Assembly (NCBI GenBank): GCA_025362195.1
Contig: JANYHV010000018.1
Location: 1 to 43,513, forward strand
Reading direction: 5' to 3'
DNA length: 43,513 bases
Origin: Fimbriiglobus sp.
Lineage (GTDB): Bacteria; Planctomycetota; Planctomycetia; Gemmatales; Gemmataceae
The notes below the pieces were generated by a model. The model was not told the DNA's origin, did no database searches, and worked only from the letters and a program-made list of their open reading frames with translations. A program made the translations under genes and the position numbers. Every line of letters begins with the position of its first letter. The stretch's first letter is position 1. Positions 8,902-17,265 of this stretch are shown here, piece after piece.

Positions 8902-9458
8902 ATGCCGATCCCCGCCTTCGACCCGATCTCGAACTCGTTGCCGCCGCATCTGGGGCACGATGGTAAATTTAGGTTGCCGTTCCCCTACCGATGCACCACG
9001 GCCGAACTCTGTGATCGATTCGGCACTTCGCCAGTTCGAAGGAGAATTCTCAATGGGTTCCTGAATTTTCGATCAGAGTGCCGAAATCGTGGTATCGTCG
9101 GGTTTCACTGGCTCGCAGGCAGTTTTCTGGACGACATTGAAGTTCTCGAAGCCCGCGATCCGAGAGATATTGATGCCATTACGTTTGTTCGTGATCCGGC
9201 GTCACAAGCTGATGTTGCGGCTGCATTAGTACTACCAATTAATTTAAAGAATCATGCATACGTAAAACTACCTACTATGTCGATCACGTTTTCCTTCCCT
9301 TGAAAGTTCCACCGTCCGGACTCATCAAATCCGCGTCCTATTGGTACGGATTGTACTCCCACCGCCGGGACCAGACCTGGAAGGGGATGCTGGTTGTCGA
9401 TTTGGCGAGCGGGGCGGACGATACCGAGGCGCGTGGCGTTTTGGGAGACATGACATGA
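8902..9458 (+). pseudogene. DUF6932-like nucleotidyltransferase-type gene, frameshifted
   Basis: The first frame (8902-9303) begins MPIPAFDPISNSLPPHLG and contains LAGSFLDDIE...DPRDIDAITF, which resembles the GS...D-h-D motif of the nucleotidyltransferase fold and the uncharacterised DUF6932 family as I remember it. It then ends early. Read one base back from the A-run at 9264-9267, the sequence continues in clear coding style (TTYYVDHVFLPLKVPPSG...SYWYGLYSHRRDQTWKG) to a stop at 9456-9458. Rejoined, the product would be about 185 residues. Its stop overlaps the next gene's start (ATGA at 9455). The change could be a real mutation, a homopolymer sequencing error, or recoding, since Lys-tRNA could slip on AAAA. 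Base composition is less GC-rich than its neighbours, suggesting transfer. Confidence 0.6.
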
Positions 9459-10420
9459 TGGACAAAGCATTCGCCCGAATCCAAGTCGCTGAGTTGACTA
9501 CGCTTCTGGAGGAAGTCGGCGACGACCCGGTCATGGGCCCCCAGTTCCGCGAGCGTCTGGAGGAGGCCGAGCAGTTCCTGCGGCAAGCCGAGGAGTTGAA
9601 GTCTCCGCCGGAGCACCCTCCGTTCCCGCGCACGGCGATGTTCCTGCGCGGCGACGGGGTGCAGGGAACAGACGGGATTCGCCCGGGGTTGGCCGGCGAA
9701 ATCTTGATTCAGTACGAGAAGATGTTCGTCGAACAGGCCCTGCGCAGTGAGAGGGCGATCGCGCAAGACTCGGGGCGGAGCCGACGCCCGAAGGGGGCGA
9801 CGGCCCCGGGATTACTCTTCACCGGAACTCCGCGGGGGTCGTTCGGCCTGGTCTTCGTGCCGCTGGCTCCGGCCGATTCGACGTTGCGCGATGTCTACAT
9901 CCAGTCTTTGAATTCCGTCACGGATTCACTGATCCGAGTCGCCAGCGGAGCTTCTGCCTTTGTGGACGCGACCTCGGACGGCATCCAGTCTCCCGTATTG
10001 AGACCGATGCGACAATTGTTGAAGACTTTGGCAAAGTACGGCACGGGGTTGCGGATGGCGTTCGACGACCGCCCGCCCCAGTCGGTGTCCTCAGATCAAA
10101 TTGCAAAAGCCGTCGAACAACTTGAGCGAGATGTTAGCGAAGAACAAATCGAAGTGGTGGGTGAGTTTCGCGGCGTGACCTTGTTGACCGGACACTTCGA
10201 CTTCATGACCAGTGATTCGAAGCCCATCAGTGGGATTGTGACCGAGCAGCTTGCTCTCGAAGGATTGGACCGAATCCACGCCTTGACCAACCGCCCTTGC
10301 AAGGCGGTTTTATGGAAGACCACTTTCCGTTCAATTCAAGGAGCTCAAAGGATTTCGTATCTGCTGATCGAAATAGCAGACGTAGTTCAAGAACAGTCAC
10401 AGCGTTATCTAGAATTATGA
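9455..10420 (+). CDS. Unknown protein, partner of the DUF6932-like gene
   Basis: I do not recognise this 321-residue protein. It starts MMDKAFARIQVAELT at an ATG overlapping the stop of the frameshifted gene before it (ATGA), which indicates translational coupling. It has a helical, Glu-rich N-terminus (about 1-50), a middle part with GLLFTGTPRGSFGLVFVPL (about 130-150), helices at about 165-245, and a beta/alpha C-terminus with FRGVTLLTGHFDFMTSD and AVLWKTTFRS. There is no signal peptide or membrane segment. The pairing of a nucleotidyltransferase-type gene with a co-translated unknown is the layout of many toxin-antitoxin or defence cassettes, but no toxin motif is visible, so this is only inference. 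Its lower GC than neighbouring genes suggests acquisition. Confidence 0.7.
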   Translation: MMDKAFARIQVAELTTLLEEVGDDPVMGPQFRERLEEAEQFLRQAEELKSPPEHPPFPRTAMFLRGDGVQGTDGIRPGLAGEILIQYEKMFVEQALRSERAIAQDSGRSRRPKGATAPGLLFTGTPRGSFGLVFVPLAPADSTLRDVYIQSLNSVTDSLIRVASGASAFVDATSDGIQSPVLRPMRQLLKTLAKYGTGLRMAFDDRPPQSVSSDQIAKAVEQLERDVSEEQIEVVGEFRGVTLLTGHFDFMTSDSKPISGIVTEQLALEGLDRIHALTNRPCKAVLWKTTFRSIQGAQRISYLLIEIADVVQEQSQRYLEL

Positions 10421-10477
10421 CGCCTTGTTATCGTACTTTGTTCTACACCGACAGTCATTCACCCCGGAGGCTCCCCC

Positions 10478-10876
10478 ATGCGTACCCTGCTCGCCCTGCT
10501 GTTGCTCGCCGGCACCGCGTTCGCGGCCGACCACACCAAGGACACGCCGGACGACGTGAAGAAGGCGCTCGCGGCCAAGACGGCGGTGCTGCTCGACGTG
10601 CGCGAGCAGAAGGAGTGGGACACCGGGCACTTGAAGGACGCCGACCTGCTGCCGTTGAGCAAGCTCAAGGCGGGCGTCGGCAAGGACGAACTCGACAAGA
10701 AATTGCCGAAGGGCAAGGTCGTCTACCTGCACTGTAAGAGCGGCGGGCGGAGCCTGACGGCCGCCGACCTGTTGACCAAGCAGGGGTACGAGGTGCGGGC
10801 GCTGGCCGAGGGGTTCGACGACCTCGTCAAGGCCGGGCTGCCCAAGGCGGACGCGACGGACGCGCCGAAGAAGTAG
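10478..10876 (+). CDS. Secreted rhodanese-domain protein
   Basis: A 132-residue protein: a signal peptide (about 1-16, ending AFA) followed by a single rhodanese domain. LLDVREQKEWDTGHL is the conserved entry motif and HCKSGGRS the active-site loop; Cys86 would carry the persulfide. Single-domain periplasmic rhodaneses act in sulfur transfer or as sulfide/thiosulfate-handling proteins; the substrate here is unknown. CGGAGG lies 8-12 bases before the ATG at 10478. It stands alone, 110 bp before argJ. Confidence 0.9.
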   Translation: MRTLLALLLLAGTAFAADHTKDTPDDVKKALAAKTAVLLDVREQKEWDTGHLKDADLLPLSKLKAGVGKDELDKKLPKGKVVYLHCKSGGRSLTAADLLTKQGYEVRALAEGFDDLVKAGLPKADATDAPKK

Positions 10877-10901
10877 CGCCGCCCGCAGGTCGCCCAGCCG
10901 C

Positions 10902-10907
10902 TACACT
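10902..10907 (+). promoter_or_regulatory. Possible -10 box of argJ
   Basis: TACACT, 80 bp before the argJ start. The same hexamer occurs upstream of pstS (18382-18387, minus) and just before the permease gene at 24086. No -35 partner is clear. Confidence 0.25.
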
Positions 10908-10986
10908 TTCCCGGGCCGGGGCGCGGCGGGGCGGGAGTTCCGCCGCCGGACGCCGCCGGCCTTCCCCCCAGGCGTACCATGTCCGC

Positions 10987-12165
10987 ATGAACGGTCTGCT
11001 CTTACCCGACGGCTATCGCTTCGCCGGCATCGTCGCGAAGCTCCGCACCGAACCCGACCGCCGCGACCTGTGCGTCGTCGCGTCCGACCGGCCCGCCGCG
11101 TCGGCCGGCGTGTTCACGCAGAACCGCGTCTGCGCCGCGCCGGTGCAAATCAGCCGGCAGCGGATCGGCCGGAACACGACGCGCGGCTTCGTCGTCTGCT
11201 CCGGCAACGCCAACGCCTGCACCGGCGACCAGGGCTTGCTCGACGCCCGCCGCATGGCCGAACTGCTCGCCCGCGAACTGCACTGCGACCCGGCCGACGT
11301 GCTCGTCGCCAGCACCGGCGTGATCGGCCGGCCGCTGCCGATGGCGGTCCTCGACGCCGGCATCCCCGTCGCCGCGCGGGCCGCCCGCCCCGGTGTTGAA
11401 GCCTTCGCCGACGCCGCGCACGCGATCCTGACGACCGACACCGTGGTTAAGACGGCGAGCGCCACCGTCGGCGGCGCGACGGTCGCCGGGTTCGCCAAGG
11501 GCGCGGCGATGATCGGGCCGAACATGGCGACGATGCTCGGCTTCCTGCTGACCGACGCCGCCGTCCGCCCCGCCGACTTGCAAAGCATCCTCCGCAATGC
11601 CTGCGACGACACCTTCAACTGCATCAGCGTCGAGGGCCACACCAGCACCAACGACACCGTCTTCCTGCTGGCCAACGGCCCCGGCGAACCGCTGCACGGA
11701 GCCGCCCTGAGCGCGTTCGCGGCGGCCGTCCACGGCGTGTGCGCCGACCTGGCCATGCAGATCGCCAAGGACGCCGAGGGGGCGAACCACCTCGTCACCA
11801 TCGAAGTCGTCGGCACCCGCACGGACGCCGAGGCGCGGACGATTGCGAAGGCGGTCGCCGAGAGCGCGCTGGTCAAGACCGCCGTGTTCGGGGCCGACCC
11901 CAACTGGGGCCGCGTCGTCTCCGCCGCCGGGTACTGCGGGGTCGCCTTCGAGGAGCGCGAACTGAGCCTGACGATGGGCGACTTCAACCTGTACGAGGCC
12001 GGTCAGCCGCTGCCGTTCGACGCCAAGGCGGCGAGCGCCTACCTCCGCGACAACCGCGACGTGACCTTCCGCCTGACCCTGACGCACGGCCCCGGCCGCT
12101 GTACCTTCTACACCTGCGACCTGACCTACAAGTACGTCGAGCTGAACGCCGACTACACGACGTGA
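10987..12165 (+). CDS. argJ: Glutamate N-acetyltransferase / N-acetylornithine transferase
   Basis: Bifunctional-type ArgJ of arginine synthesis: it moves the acetyl group from N-acetylornithine to glutamate, and in the bifunctional form also uses acetyl-CoA. The 392-residue length is typical. The precursor cleaves itself at KGAAMIGPNMATML; Thr182 becomes the nucleophile at the start of the beta chain. GNANACTG, STGVIGRPLP and ADPNWGRVVSAAGY are further family signatures. No other arg genes are adjacent, so it is an isolated pathway gene. Whether it is mono- or bifunctional cannot be told from sequence by eye. Confidence 0.95.
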   Translation: MNGLLLPDGYRFAGIVAKLRTEPDRRDLCVVASDRPAASAGVFTQNRVCAAPVQISRQRIGRNTTRGFVVCSGNANACTGDQGLLDARRMAELLARELHCDPADVLVASTGVIGRPLPMAVLDAGIPVAARAARPGVEAFADAAHAILTTDTVVKTASATVGGATVAGFAKGAAMIGPNMATMLGFLLTDAAVRPADLQSILRNACDDTFNCISVEGHTSTNDTVFLLANGPGEPLHGAALSAFAAAVHGVCADLAMQIAKDAEGANHLVTIEVVGTRTDAEARTIAKAVAESALVKTAVFGADPNWGRVVSAAGYCGVAFEERELSLTMGDFNLYEAGQPLPFDAKAASAYLRDNRDVTFRLTLTHGPGRCTFYTCDLTYKYVELNADYTT

Positions 12166-12174
12166 GAGGGGGCC

Positions 12175-12289
12175 GGTCTTTTTCTTCTGGAGCTGGCTTC
12201 TGTGAGACCGATCTTACCTCCTGAGTCACTGGCTTCCGAATGAGGAAGCGGGTCCGGCCTCACAGAGGCCACCTCCAGAACAAAGACTC
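12175..12289. repeat. Long imperfect palindrome downstream of argJ
   Basis: The left arm starts GTCTTTTTCTTCTGGAGCTG and runs to TCTGTGAG; the right arm is its inverse, with GCCTCACAGAGGCC and CTCCAGAACAAAGAC. The tip is a GCTTCC/GGAAGC stem (12232-12249) with a GAATGA loop. It begins about 10 bp after the argJ stop, so it may terminate or stabilise argJ mRNA. It is followed directly by a heptad array. Confidence 0.7.
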
Positions 12290-12294
12290 GGCGG

Positions 12295-12336
12295 CTTTCC
12301 GATACCCGATACCCCACACCCGATACCCCATACCCG
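12295..12336. repeat. Solitary heptad array (family H, copy 2)
   Basis: Five consecutive reversed 7-mers, ATACCCG, ATACCCC, ACACCCG, ATACCCC and ATACCCG, occupy 12302-12336. There is no opposite array close by. It ends 6 bp before the ATG of the next gene, so it occupies the place where a ribosome-binding site would be expected; none is visible. Confidence 0.85.
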
Positions 12337-12342
12337 GTTTTC

Positions 12343-13281
12343 ATGCTCCTCGACCTGACCGACATCACGCGCACGTTCGGCGACTTCGTCGCCCTGCGTG
12401 GGGTTACGCTGCGGCTCGCGCCGGGGCGGGTCGGGCTGCTCGGGCCGAACGGGGCGGGGAAATCGACGCTGTTGAAGATTTTGATGGGCCTGCTCGCGCC
12501 GTCGTCGGGCCGCGGCGTCGTGCTCGGCGAACCGCTCGGCACGGCGGCCGACGGGGCGACGAGTTACCGCCTCCGCCGGCTCATCGGCTTCATGCCCGAG
12601 GCCGACGCGCTCGTGCCCGGCTTGACCGGCGTCGAGTACGTGGCCCTGGCCGGCGAACTGTACGGGATGCCGCGGCGGCAGGCCCAACGGCGGGCCCACG
12701 AGGTCCTGTCGTACCTGGGCCTCGAAGAAGCCCGCTACCGCCGCGTCGAAGACTACTCGGCCGGCATGAAGCAGCGCGTCAAGCTCGCGCAAGCCCTGGT
12801 CCACGACCCGCCCGCGCTGCTGCTCGACGAGCCGACGAGCGGCCTCGACCCGGCCGGCCGGGACGCGATGTTGAACCTCGTCCGCGAACTCGCCACCGAC
12901 CACGGCAAGTCGGTCATCCTCTCGACGCACCTGCTCGCCGACGTGCAGGCCGTCTGCGATCAAGTGGTGATCCTGAACGGCGGCCGGGTCCGCGGGCAGG
13001 GCACCGTCGGCGAACTGTGCGCCGTGCGGGACGACCGCTTCCGCGTCCGCCTCCAAGGCGAGCCGGCCGACACGACCGCCTTCCGCGACGACCTGACCTC
13101 CGGCGGGGTCGAAGTCCTGACCGACAACGGCCGGGGGGAACTCCGCGTCGTCGTGCCGGGCAAGTGGTCGAACTGGATGTTCTTCAAGCTGGCCGAGGCG
13201 CACAACGTCGCCGTCCGGGCCATCGTCCGCGACGACGAAACCCTCGAAGAACTCTTCCTGCGCACCATGAAGGCGGCCTGA
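12343..13281 (+). CDS. ABC transporter ATP-binding protein (first of two)
   Basis: A 312-residue ATPase of the ABC-2 exporter type. Walker A GPNGAGKST is at about residues 34-42, the Q-loop region at 80-90, the signature YSAGMKQRVKLAQAL at about 140-155, and Walker B LLLDEPTSGLDP just after. The last 90 residues form the extra C-terminal domain common in drug or lipid exporters of this type. It is followed 3 bp later by a permease gene and then, with overlap, a second ATPase gene, so the three form an operon. Its leader lacks a Shine-Dalgarno sequence because the heptad array lies directly upstream; the mRNA may start within or before it. The exported substrate cannot be told. Confidence 0.92.
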   Translation: MLLDLTDITRTFGDFVALRGVTLRLAPGRVGLLGPNGAGKSTLLKILMGLLAPSSGRGVVLGEPLGTAADGATSYRLRRLIGFMPEADALVPGLTGVEYVALAGELYGMPRRQAQRRAHEVLSYLGLEEARYRRVEDYSAGMKQRVKLAQALVHDPPALLLDEPTSGLDPAGRDAMLNLVRELATDHGKSVILSTHLLADVQAVCDQVVILNGGRVRGQGTVGELCAVRDDRFRVRLQGEPADTTAFRDDLTSGGVEVLTDNGRGELRVVVPGKWSNWMFFKLAEAHNVAVRAIVRDDETLEELFLRTMKAA

Positions 13282-13284
13282 CGG

Positions 13285-14223
13285 ATGAGTACGCCGACCG
13301 ACGCTTTGCTCCGCTACCGGCCCTGGACCGGGGACCTGCGCGGCCCGGTCCACGGGTCGCTGGCGATCGCCCGCGTGTCGCTGAAACTCATGGTCCGCCG
13401 CAAGCTCTTCTGGGCACTTTACGCGCTCGCCGCGCTCGTCTTTTTCTTCTTCTTCTACGGCCAGTACCTCGTCGTCTGGATCACGATCCAGACGGCCAAC
13501 CAGACGGTCCCGGTGTTCGGCGCGCGGGTCCGCGTGACCGACCTGCTGAAGTTCCTGGACAAGCTCAACCTCAACGGCTCGGCCCACACGTTCGGCAACT
13601 TCATCTGGTTCCAGGGGACGATCTGCATGATCGTCCTGGCCCTGGCCGGGGCGGTGCTGGTCGGCAACGACTTCCACCACGGCAGCCTGCCGTTCTACCT
13701 GTCGAAGCCGATCGGCCGGCGGCACTACGTCCTGGGCAAGTGCCTCGGCGCGGCTTTTTTCATCAACCTGTTGACCACCGTGCCGGCGCTGGTCCTGTAC
13801 CTCGAAGCCGGGCTGCTGTACGACTGGCAGACGTACTACGGCGACCACCTCCGCGAACTCTTCGGCATCCTCGCCTACGGCCTGGCCCTGACGGTCACGC
13901 TCAGCCTGTTCCTCGTCGCCTCGGCGGTCGCGGTCCGGCGGACGGTCCCGCTGGTCATGGTCTGGGCCGGGGTGTTCGTCCTGTGCCGGTCGCTGGGCAG
14001 CTTCCTCGTGGACGGCCAGCGGTTCCACCCGGCCTGGCGGCTCATCGACCTGTGGAACGACCTGTACCTCGTCGGGTTGCACTGCCTCGGGGCCGACCGG
14101 TCCGACGAGAAGCCGGACACCCAGCCGGCCTTGTGGGCCGCGTGGGCGGTCGTCGTCGGCGTCAGTGCGTTCAGTGCGCTCTACTTGCGGCGGCGGATTC
14201 AAGCCGTGGAGGTGGTCACGTGA
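13285..14223 (+). CDS. ABC-2 type permease
   Basis: A 312-residue inner-membrane protein with about six membrane segments: roughly 42-58 (LAALVFFFFFYGQYLVV), 110-132, 150-175, 195-220, 228-245 and 280-300. The LVGNDFHHGSLPFYLSKPIGRRHYVLGK stretch after the second segment is typical of ABC-2 exporters of the NatB type. It lies between two ATPase genes and overlaps the second by four bases (GTGA), showing coupled expression. Confidence 0.85.
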   Translation: MSTPTDALLRYRPWTGDLRGPVHGSLAIARVSLKLMVRRKLFWALYALAALVFFFFFYGQYLVVWITIQTANQTVPVFGARVRVTDLLKFLDKLNLNGSAHTFGNFIWFQGTICMIVLALAGAVLVGNDFHHGSLPFYLSKPIGRRHYVLGKCLGAAFFINLLTTVPALVLYLEAGLLYDWQTYYGDHLRELFGILAYGLALTVTLSLFLVASAVAVRRTVPLVMVWAGVFVLCRSLGSFLVDGQRFHPAWRLIDLWNDLYLVGLHCLGADRSDEKPDTQPALWAAWAVVVGVSAFSALYLRRRIQAVEVVT

Positions 14224-15233
14224 TCGATCAACAGGCCGCGACCGGCAGCGTCACCCCGCCGCCCCTGCGGCCGCTCGGCACGCCCGCGCCGCCGGCCCTG
14301 CTGCGCTTCGAGGACGTGTCCAAGTGGTACGGCCCGGTGCTCGCACTGAACCAGGTCTGGTTCCCGCTGCACGCCGGCATCACCGGGCTGGTCGGGGCGA
14401 ACGGCGCGGGCAAATCGACGCTCATCAAGCTGGCCACGGGGATGGTCCGGCCGACCCTCGGGCGGGTGACCGTGGCCGGGGTGGACGCCGGCGACCCGCG
14501 CGCCCGCCGGCTCGTCGGGTACTGCCCGGACCACGACGCCTTCTACGAAGACCTGACCGGCCGGCAGTTCGTCCACACGATGGCCAAGCTGTGCGGGTTC
14601 GGCCGCGGCGAGGCGCGCGACCGCACCGAGGCCGTGCTCGACCGCGTCGGCATGGCCGACCGCGCCGACCGCAAGCTGCGCGGCTACTCGAAGGGGATGC
14701 GGCAGCGCGTCAAGCTGGCCCAGGCGCTCCTCAACGACCCCAAGTTGTTGGTCCTCGACGAGCCGCTTTCGGGCGTCGATCCGGTCGGCCGGCAGGAACT
14801 CCTCGACGTGTTCCGCGGCCTCGCCGAGCAGGGCAAGGCGCTGCTCATCTCCAGCCACGAACTCGAAGAGTTGGAGAAGCTGACCGACGAGGTCATCGTC
14901 ATGGCCCGCGGCCGCATCGCCGACCGCGGCACGGTCAGCGCCATCCGCGACCGCCTGGACAACTTCCCGCTCACCGTCCGCATCGACACCCCGTCGCCGC
15001 GCCAACTCGCCCGGTCGCTGCTGGCCGACGGGATGCCCGAGGTCCTGGCGTGCGAACTCGACCCGACCGACGCCCGGTCGCTGTTGGTGAAGGTGCAACG
15101 CCCCCGCGAGTTCTTCGCCCGGTTCGGCCGGCTGGCCGTCGAAGAGATGCTCGACGTGACCCGCTTCGAGCCGCTCGACGACAGCGCGCACGCGGTGCTG
15201 GGCTACCTCCTCGGCGGAAGCGGCAAGACGTAA
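14220..15233 (+). CDS. ABC transporter ATP-binding protein (second of two)
   Basis: A 337-residue ABC-2-type ATPase. The GTG start at 14220 overlaps the permease stop codon (GTGA) and is preceded by GGAGGTGG at ideal spacing, which fixes the start. Residues 1-25 are a Pro-rich lead; Walker A GANGAGKST lies at about 58-67, the signature YSKGMRQRVKLAQAL at about 155-170, and Walker B LLVLDEPLSGVDP follows. The C-terminal 110 residues are the accessory domain of exporter ATPases. Two different ATPases flank one permease gene; a second permease that would give each ATPase its own partner is not found, because the next genes are convergent phosphate-transport genes. Confidence 0.92.
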   Translation: MIDQQAATGSVTPPPLRPLGTPAPPALLRFEDVSKWYGPVLALNQVWFPLHAGITGLVGANGAGKSTLIKLATGMVRPTLGRVTVAGVDAGDPRARRLVGYCPDHDAFYEDLTGRQFVHTMAKLCGFGRGEARDRTEAVLDRVGMADRADRKLRGYSKGMRQRVKLAQALLNDPKLLVLDEPLSGVDPVGRQELLDVFRGLAEQGKALLISSHELEELEKLTDEVIVMARGRIADRGTVSAIRDRLDNFPLTVRIDTPSPRQLARSLLADGMPEVLACELDPTDARSLLVKVQRPREFFARFGRLAVEEMLDVTRFEPLDDSAHAVLGYLLGGSGKT

Positions 15234-15242
15234 TCCCGGCGA

Positions 15243-15258
15243 GCGGCGGAGCCGCCGC
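15243..15258. terminator. Small GC hairpin between convergent genes
   Basis: GCGGCG/CGCCGC arms around GAGC, in the 25-bp gap between the second ABC ATPase and the phosphate permease gene. No T-run follows on either strand, so use as a terminator is only suggested by position. Confidence 0.3.
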
Positions 15259-17265
15259 CTAATCGCCGTCGGGGCGGTTCGGCTTGCCGGCGAGGAGGCG
15301 GATGCCCACGTTCAGCAGCATCACGAAGCTCAGCAGGACGAGGGTCGCGGCCCAGGCTTGATCTTGCTCGTCCTTGAACGGGCCGCGGGAGTACTGGAAG
15401 ATCGCGTGCGGCAGGTATGGCGTCTGGCCCCACAGGGAGGTCGGCCAGGCGTCCGTGTGGCCGGCCGTCAACAGCAGCGGGGCCGTCTCCCCGGCGATGC
15501 GGCCGACGGCCAGGAAGACGCCGGTGACCACGGCCGGGAGCGACGCCGGGAGGACGACCCGCCACAGGGTCTGGAAGCGGGTCGCGCCCAGGGCGTAGCT
15601 CGCCTGCCGGAGGGCTTCGGGCACCAGTTTCATCGACTCCTCCGCGCTGCGGATCACGACCGGCAGCATGATGACGGCCAGCGTCAACGCCCCGGCCAGG
15701 CCGGAGTACCCCCACGCCCGGCCGCCCAGCCAGACGGGGTACACGAACATCGCGTACCCGAAGATGCCGACCACGACCGACGGCACCCCGCCCAGCAACT
15801 CGGCCACGAACCGGACGGCGTCGGCCCGGCGCGACCGGCGGGTCTCGGCCAGGTAGACCGCCGTCAACAGGCCGACGGGCACGGCGAAGACGGTCGCGGC
15901 CGAAACGATCATCACGCTGCCGAGCATGGCGTGGCCGAGGCCGCCGCGGCGGACCGGGCGGTCGAGGTCGTCCTTCGGCAACTCCGTCCCGGCGGCGCGG
16001 GCCTGCCGGTACTCGGCGTAGGTGCGGTTGGGCATCGGCAGGCGGGCACGCTCGGTGAACAGCCCCGGTTCCAGGGCCACCGCCCCGCGGACGGTGATGT
16101 CCCCCAGGATGAGGAACAGCGGGACGACGGCGAGCGCGAACCCGGCCGCGAACGTGCCGATGGCGACGCGGTTCCAGACGCCGGCCCGGCCCGCGCCGAC
16201 CGCCGGCCGGGGCAACGACCGTAGCGGACCGTCCGCGGGCGTCGGCCGCAGTCGCGTGCCGTCCGGCGGCGTCAACTCGGCCGGGACGCTCGCCGGCGAC
16301 GAGACGACCCGCGGCCCGCCTTCGCCGTCCCGGGTCAGCCGGTTCAACAGCCGCCGGGCCGCGACGTTGAACACGGCCGTGACCGCGAGCAGGACGAGCG
16401 CGAGGGCGACGAGGGCGGCGCGGAACTCGGGCTCGTCGGCCTCGTGCAGTTGCGTGGCGATGCGGGACGCGATCGTGTCCCCCAGGGCGAACGGGGACAG
16501 GCCGATGACCGCCTGGTTGCCGACGAGCATGGTCACCGCCATCGTCTCCCCGAGGGCGCGGCCGAGGGCCAGGAACGCGGCCGCCGCCATGCCCGGCCGG
16601 GCGTAGGGCCAGACGATCGTGCGGATCGTCTGCCAGTGCGTCGCGCCCAGGGCCAGTGCGCCCTCCCGCTGCGACCGCGGCACGGCCCGGCAGACTTCGT
16701 AACTGATGGCCGTGATGTACGGCAGGATCATCACCGCGAGGATGACCGACGCGGCGAACAGGCCGTTCCCGCCGGTGTTCGGCCCGCCGACGAGGGTGAA
16801 CAGCTTCTGCACGGCCGGGGCCAGCGCGACCAGCCCCCAGAACCCGTACACGACGCTCGGGATCGCCGCCAGCAACTCGACCAGGAAGCGGCCGACGGTG
16901 CGGACGCGCGGCCCGGCGACCTCGGCCAGGAAGGTCGCCGCGGCGACGCCCAGCGGCACCGCCATGAGCACCGCCCCGAGGGACGTGACGACCGTGCCGT
17001 ACACGAACGTGAGCGCGCCGAAGGTCGGCCGGGGGTGCGGGTCGGCGGCCGTCGGCACCGGCTTCGGCGTCCACGCCGTGCTCGTGAACAGGTGGTACTC
17101 GCCGGCCCGGCTCAGCACCGGGTAGGCGTCCGCGACCAGCACCACCACCAGCAGCGCCGCCAGGGCGAGGACGAAGCCGCCCGCGGCCTGCACGGCGGCC
17201 CCGAACAGCCGCTCCCCCCGGGAACGCGGCCGGGCGACGGGCGGGATGGAAGAGTCGGGTGTCAC
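15259..17265 (-). CDS. pstCA: Fused phosphate ABC transporter permease PstC-PstA
   Basis: A single 668-residue protein containing both permease subunits of the high-affinity phosphate importer, which are separate proteins in most bacteria. Residues about 20-310 are PstC-like, with an EAA loop at EGALALGATHWQTIRTIVWP (201-220). A 50-residue Pro/Arg-rich linker follows, and residues about 365-660 are PstA-like, with its own EAA loop at EALRQASYALGATRFQTLWR (550-569). About twelve membrane segments are predicted in total. The GTG start at 17265 overlaps the pstS stop (GTGA), fixing start and coupling. No stop codon or frame change interrupts the join. Each half has an intact EAA loop, so both should contact PstB, whose gene is not in the window. 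Confidence 0.93.
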   Translation of the reverse strand: MTPDSSIPPVARPRSRGERLFGAAVQAAGGFVLALAALLVVVLVADAYPVLSRAGEYHLFTSTAWTPKPVPTAADPHPRPTFGALTFVYGTVVTSLGAVLMAVPLGVAAATFLAEVAGPRVRTVGRFLVELLAAIPSVVYGFWGLVALAPAVQKLFTLVGGPNTGGNGLFAASVILAVMILPYITAISYEVCRAVPRSQREGALALGATHWQTIRTIVWPYARPGMAAAAFLALGRALGETMAVTMLVGNQAVIGLSPFALGDTIASRIATQLHEADEPEFRAALVALALVLLAVTAVFNVAARRLLNRLTRDGEGGPRVVSSPASVPAELTPPDGTRLRPTPADGPLRSLPRPAVGAGRAGVWNRVAIGTFAAGFALAVVPLFLILGDITVRGAVALEPGLFTERARLPMPNRTYAEYRQARAAGTELPKDDLDRPVRRGGLGHAMLGSVMIVSAATVFAVPVGLLTAVYLAETRRSRRADAVRFVAELLGGVPSVVVGIFGYAMFVYPVWLGGRAWGYSGLAGALTLAVIMLPVVIRSAEESMKLVPEALRQASYALGATRFQTLWRVVLPASLPAVVTGVFLAVGRIAGETAPLLLTAGHTDAWPTSLWGQTPYLPHAIFQYSRGPFKDEQDQAWAATLVLLSFVMLLNVGIRLLAGKPNRPDGD

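Noticed and set aside
12226-14202. Long minus-strand open frame opposite the ABC genes
   Set aside because: Antisense to two well-supported genes, with no domain or motif.
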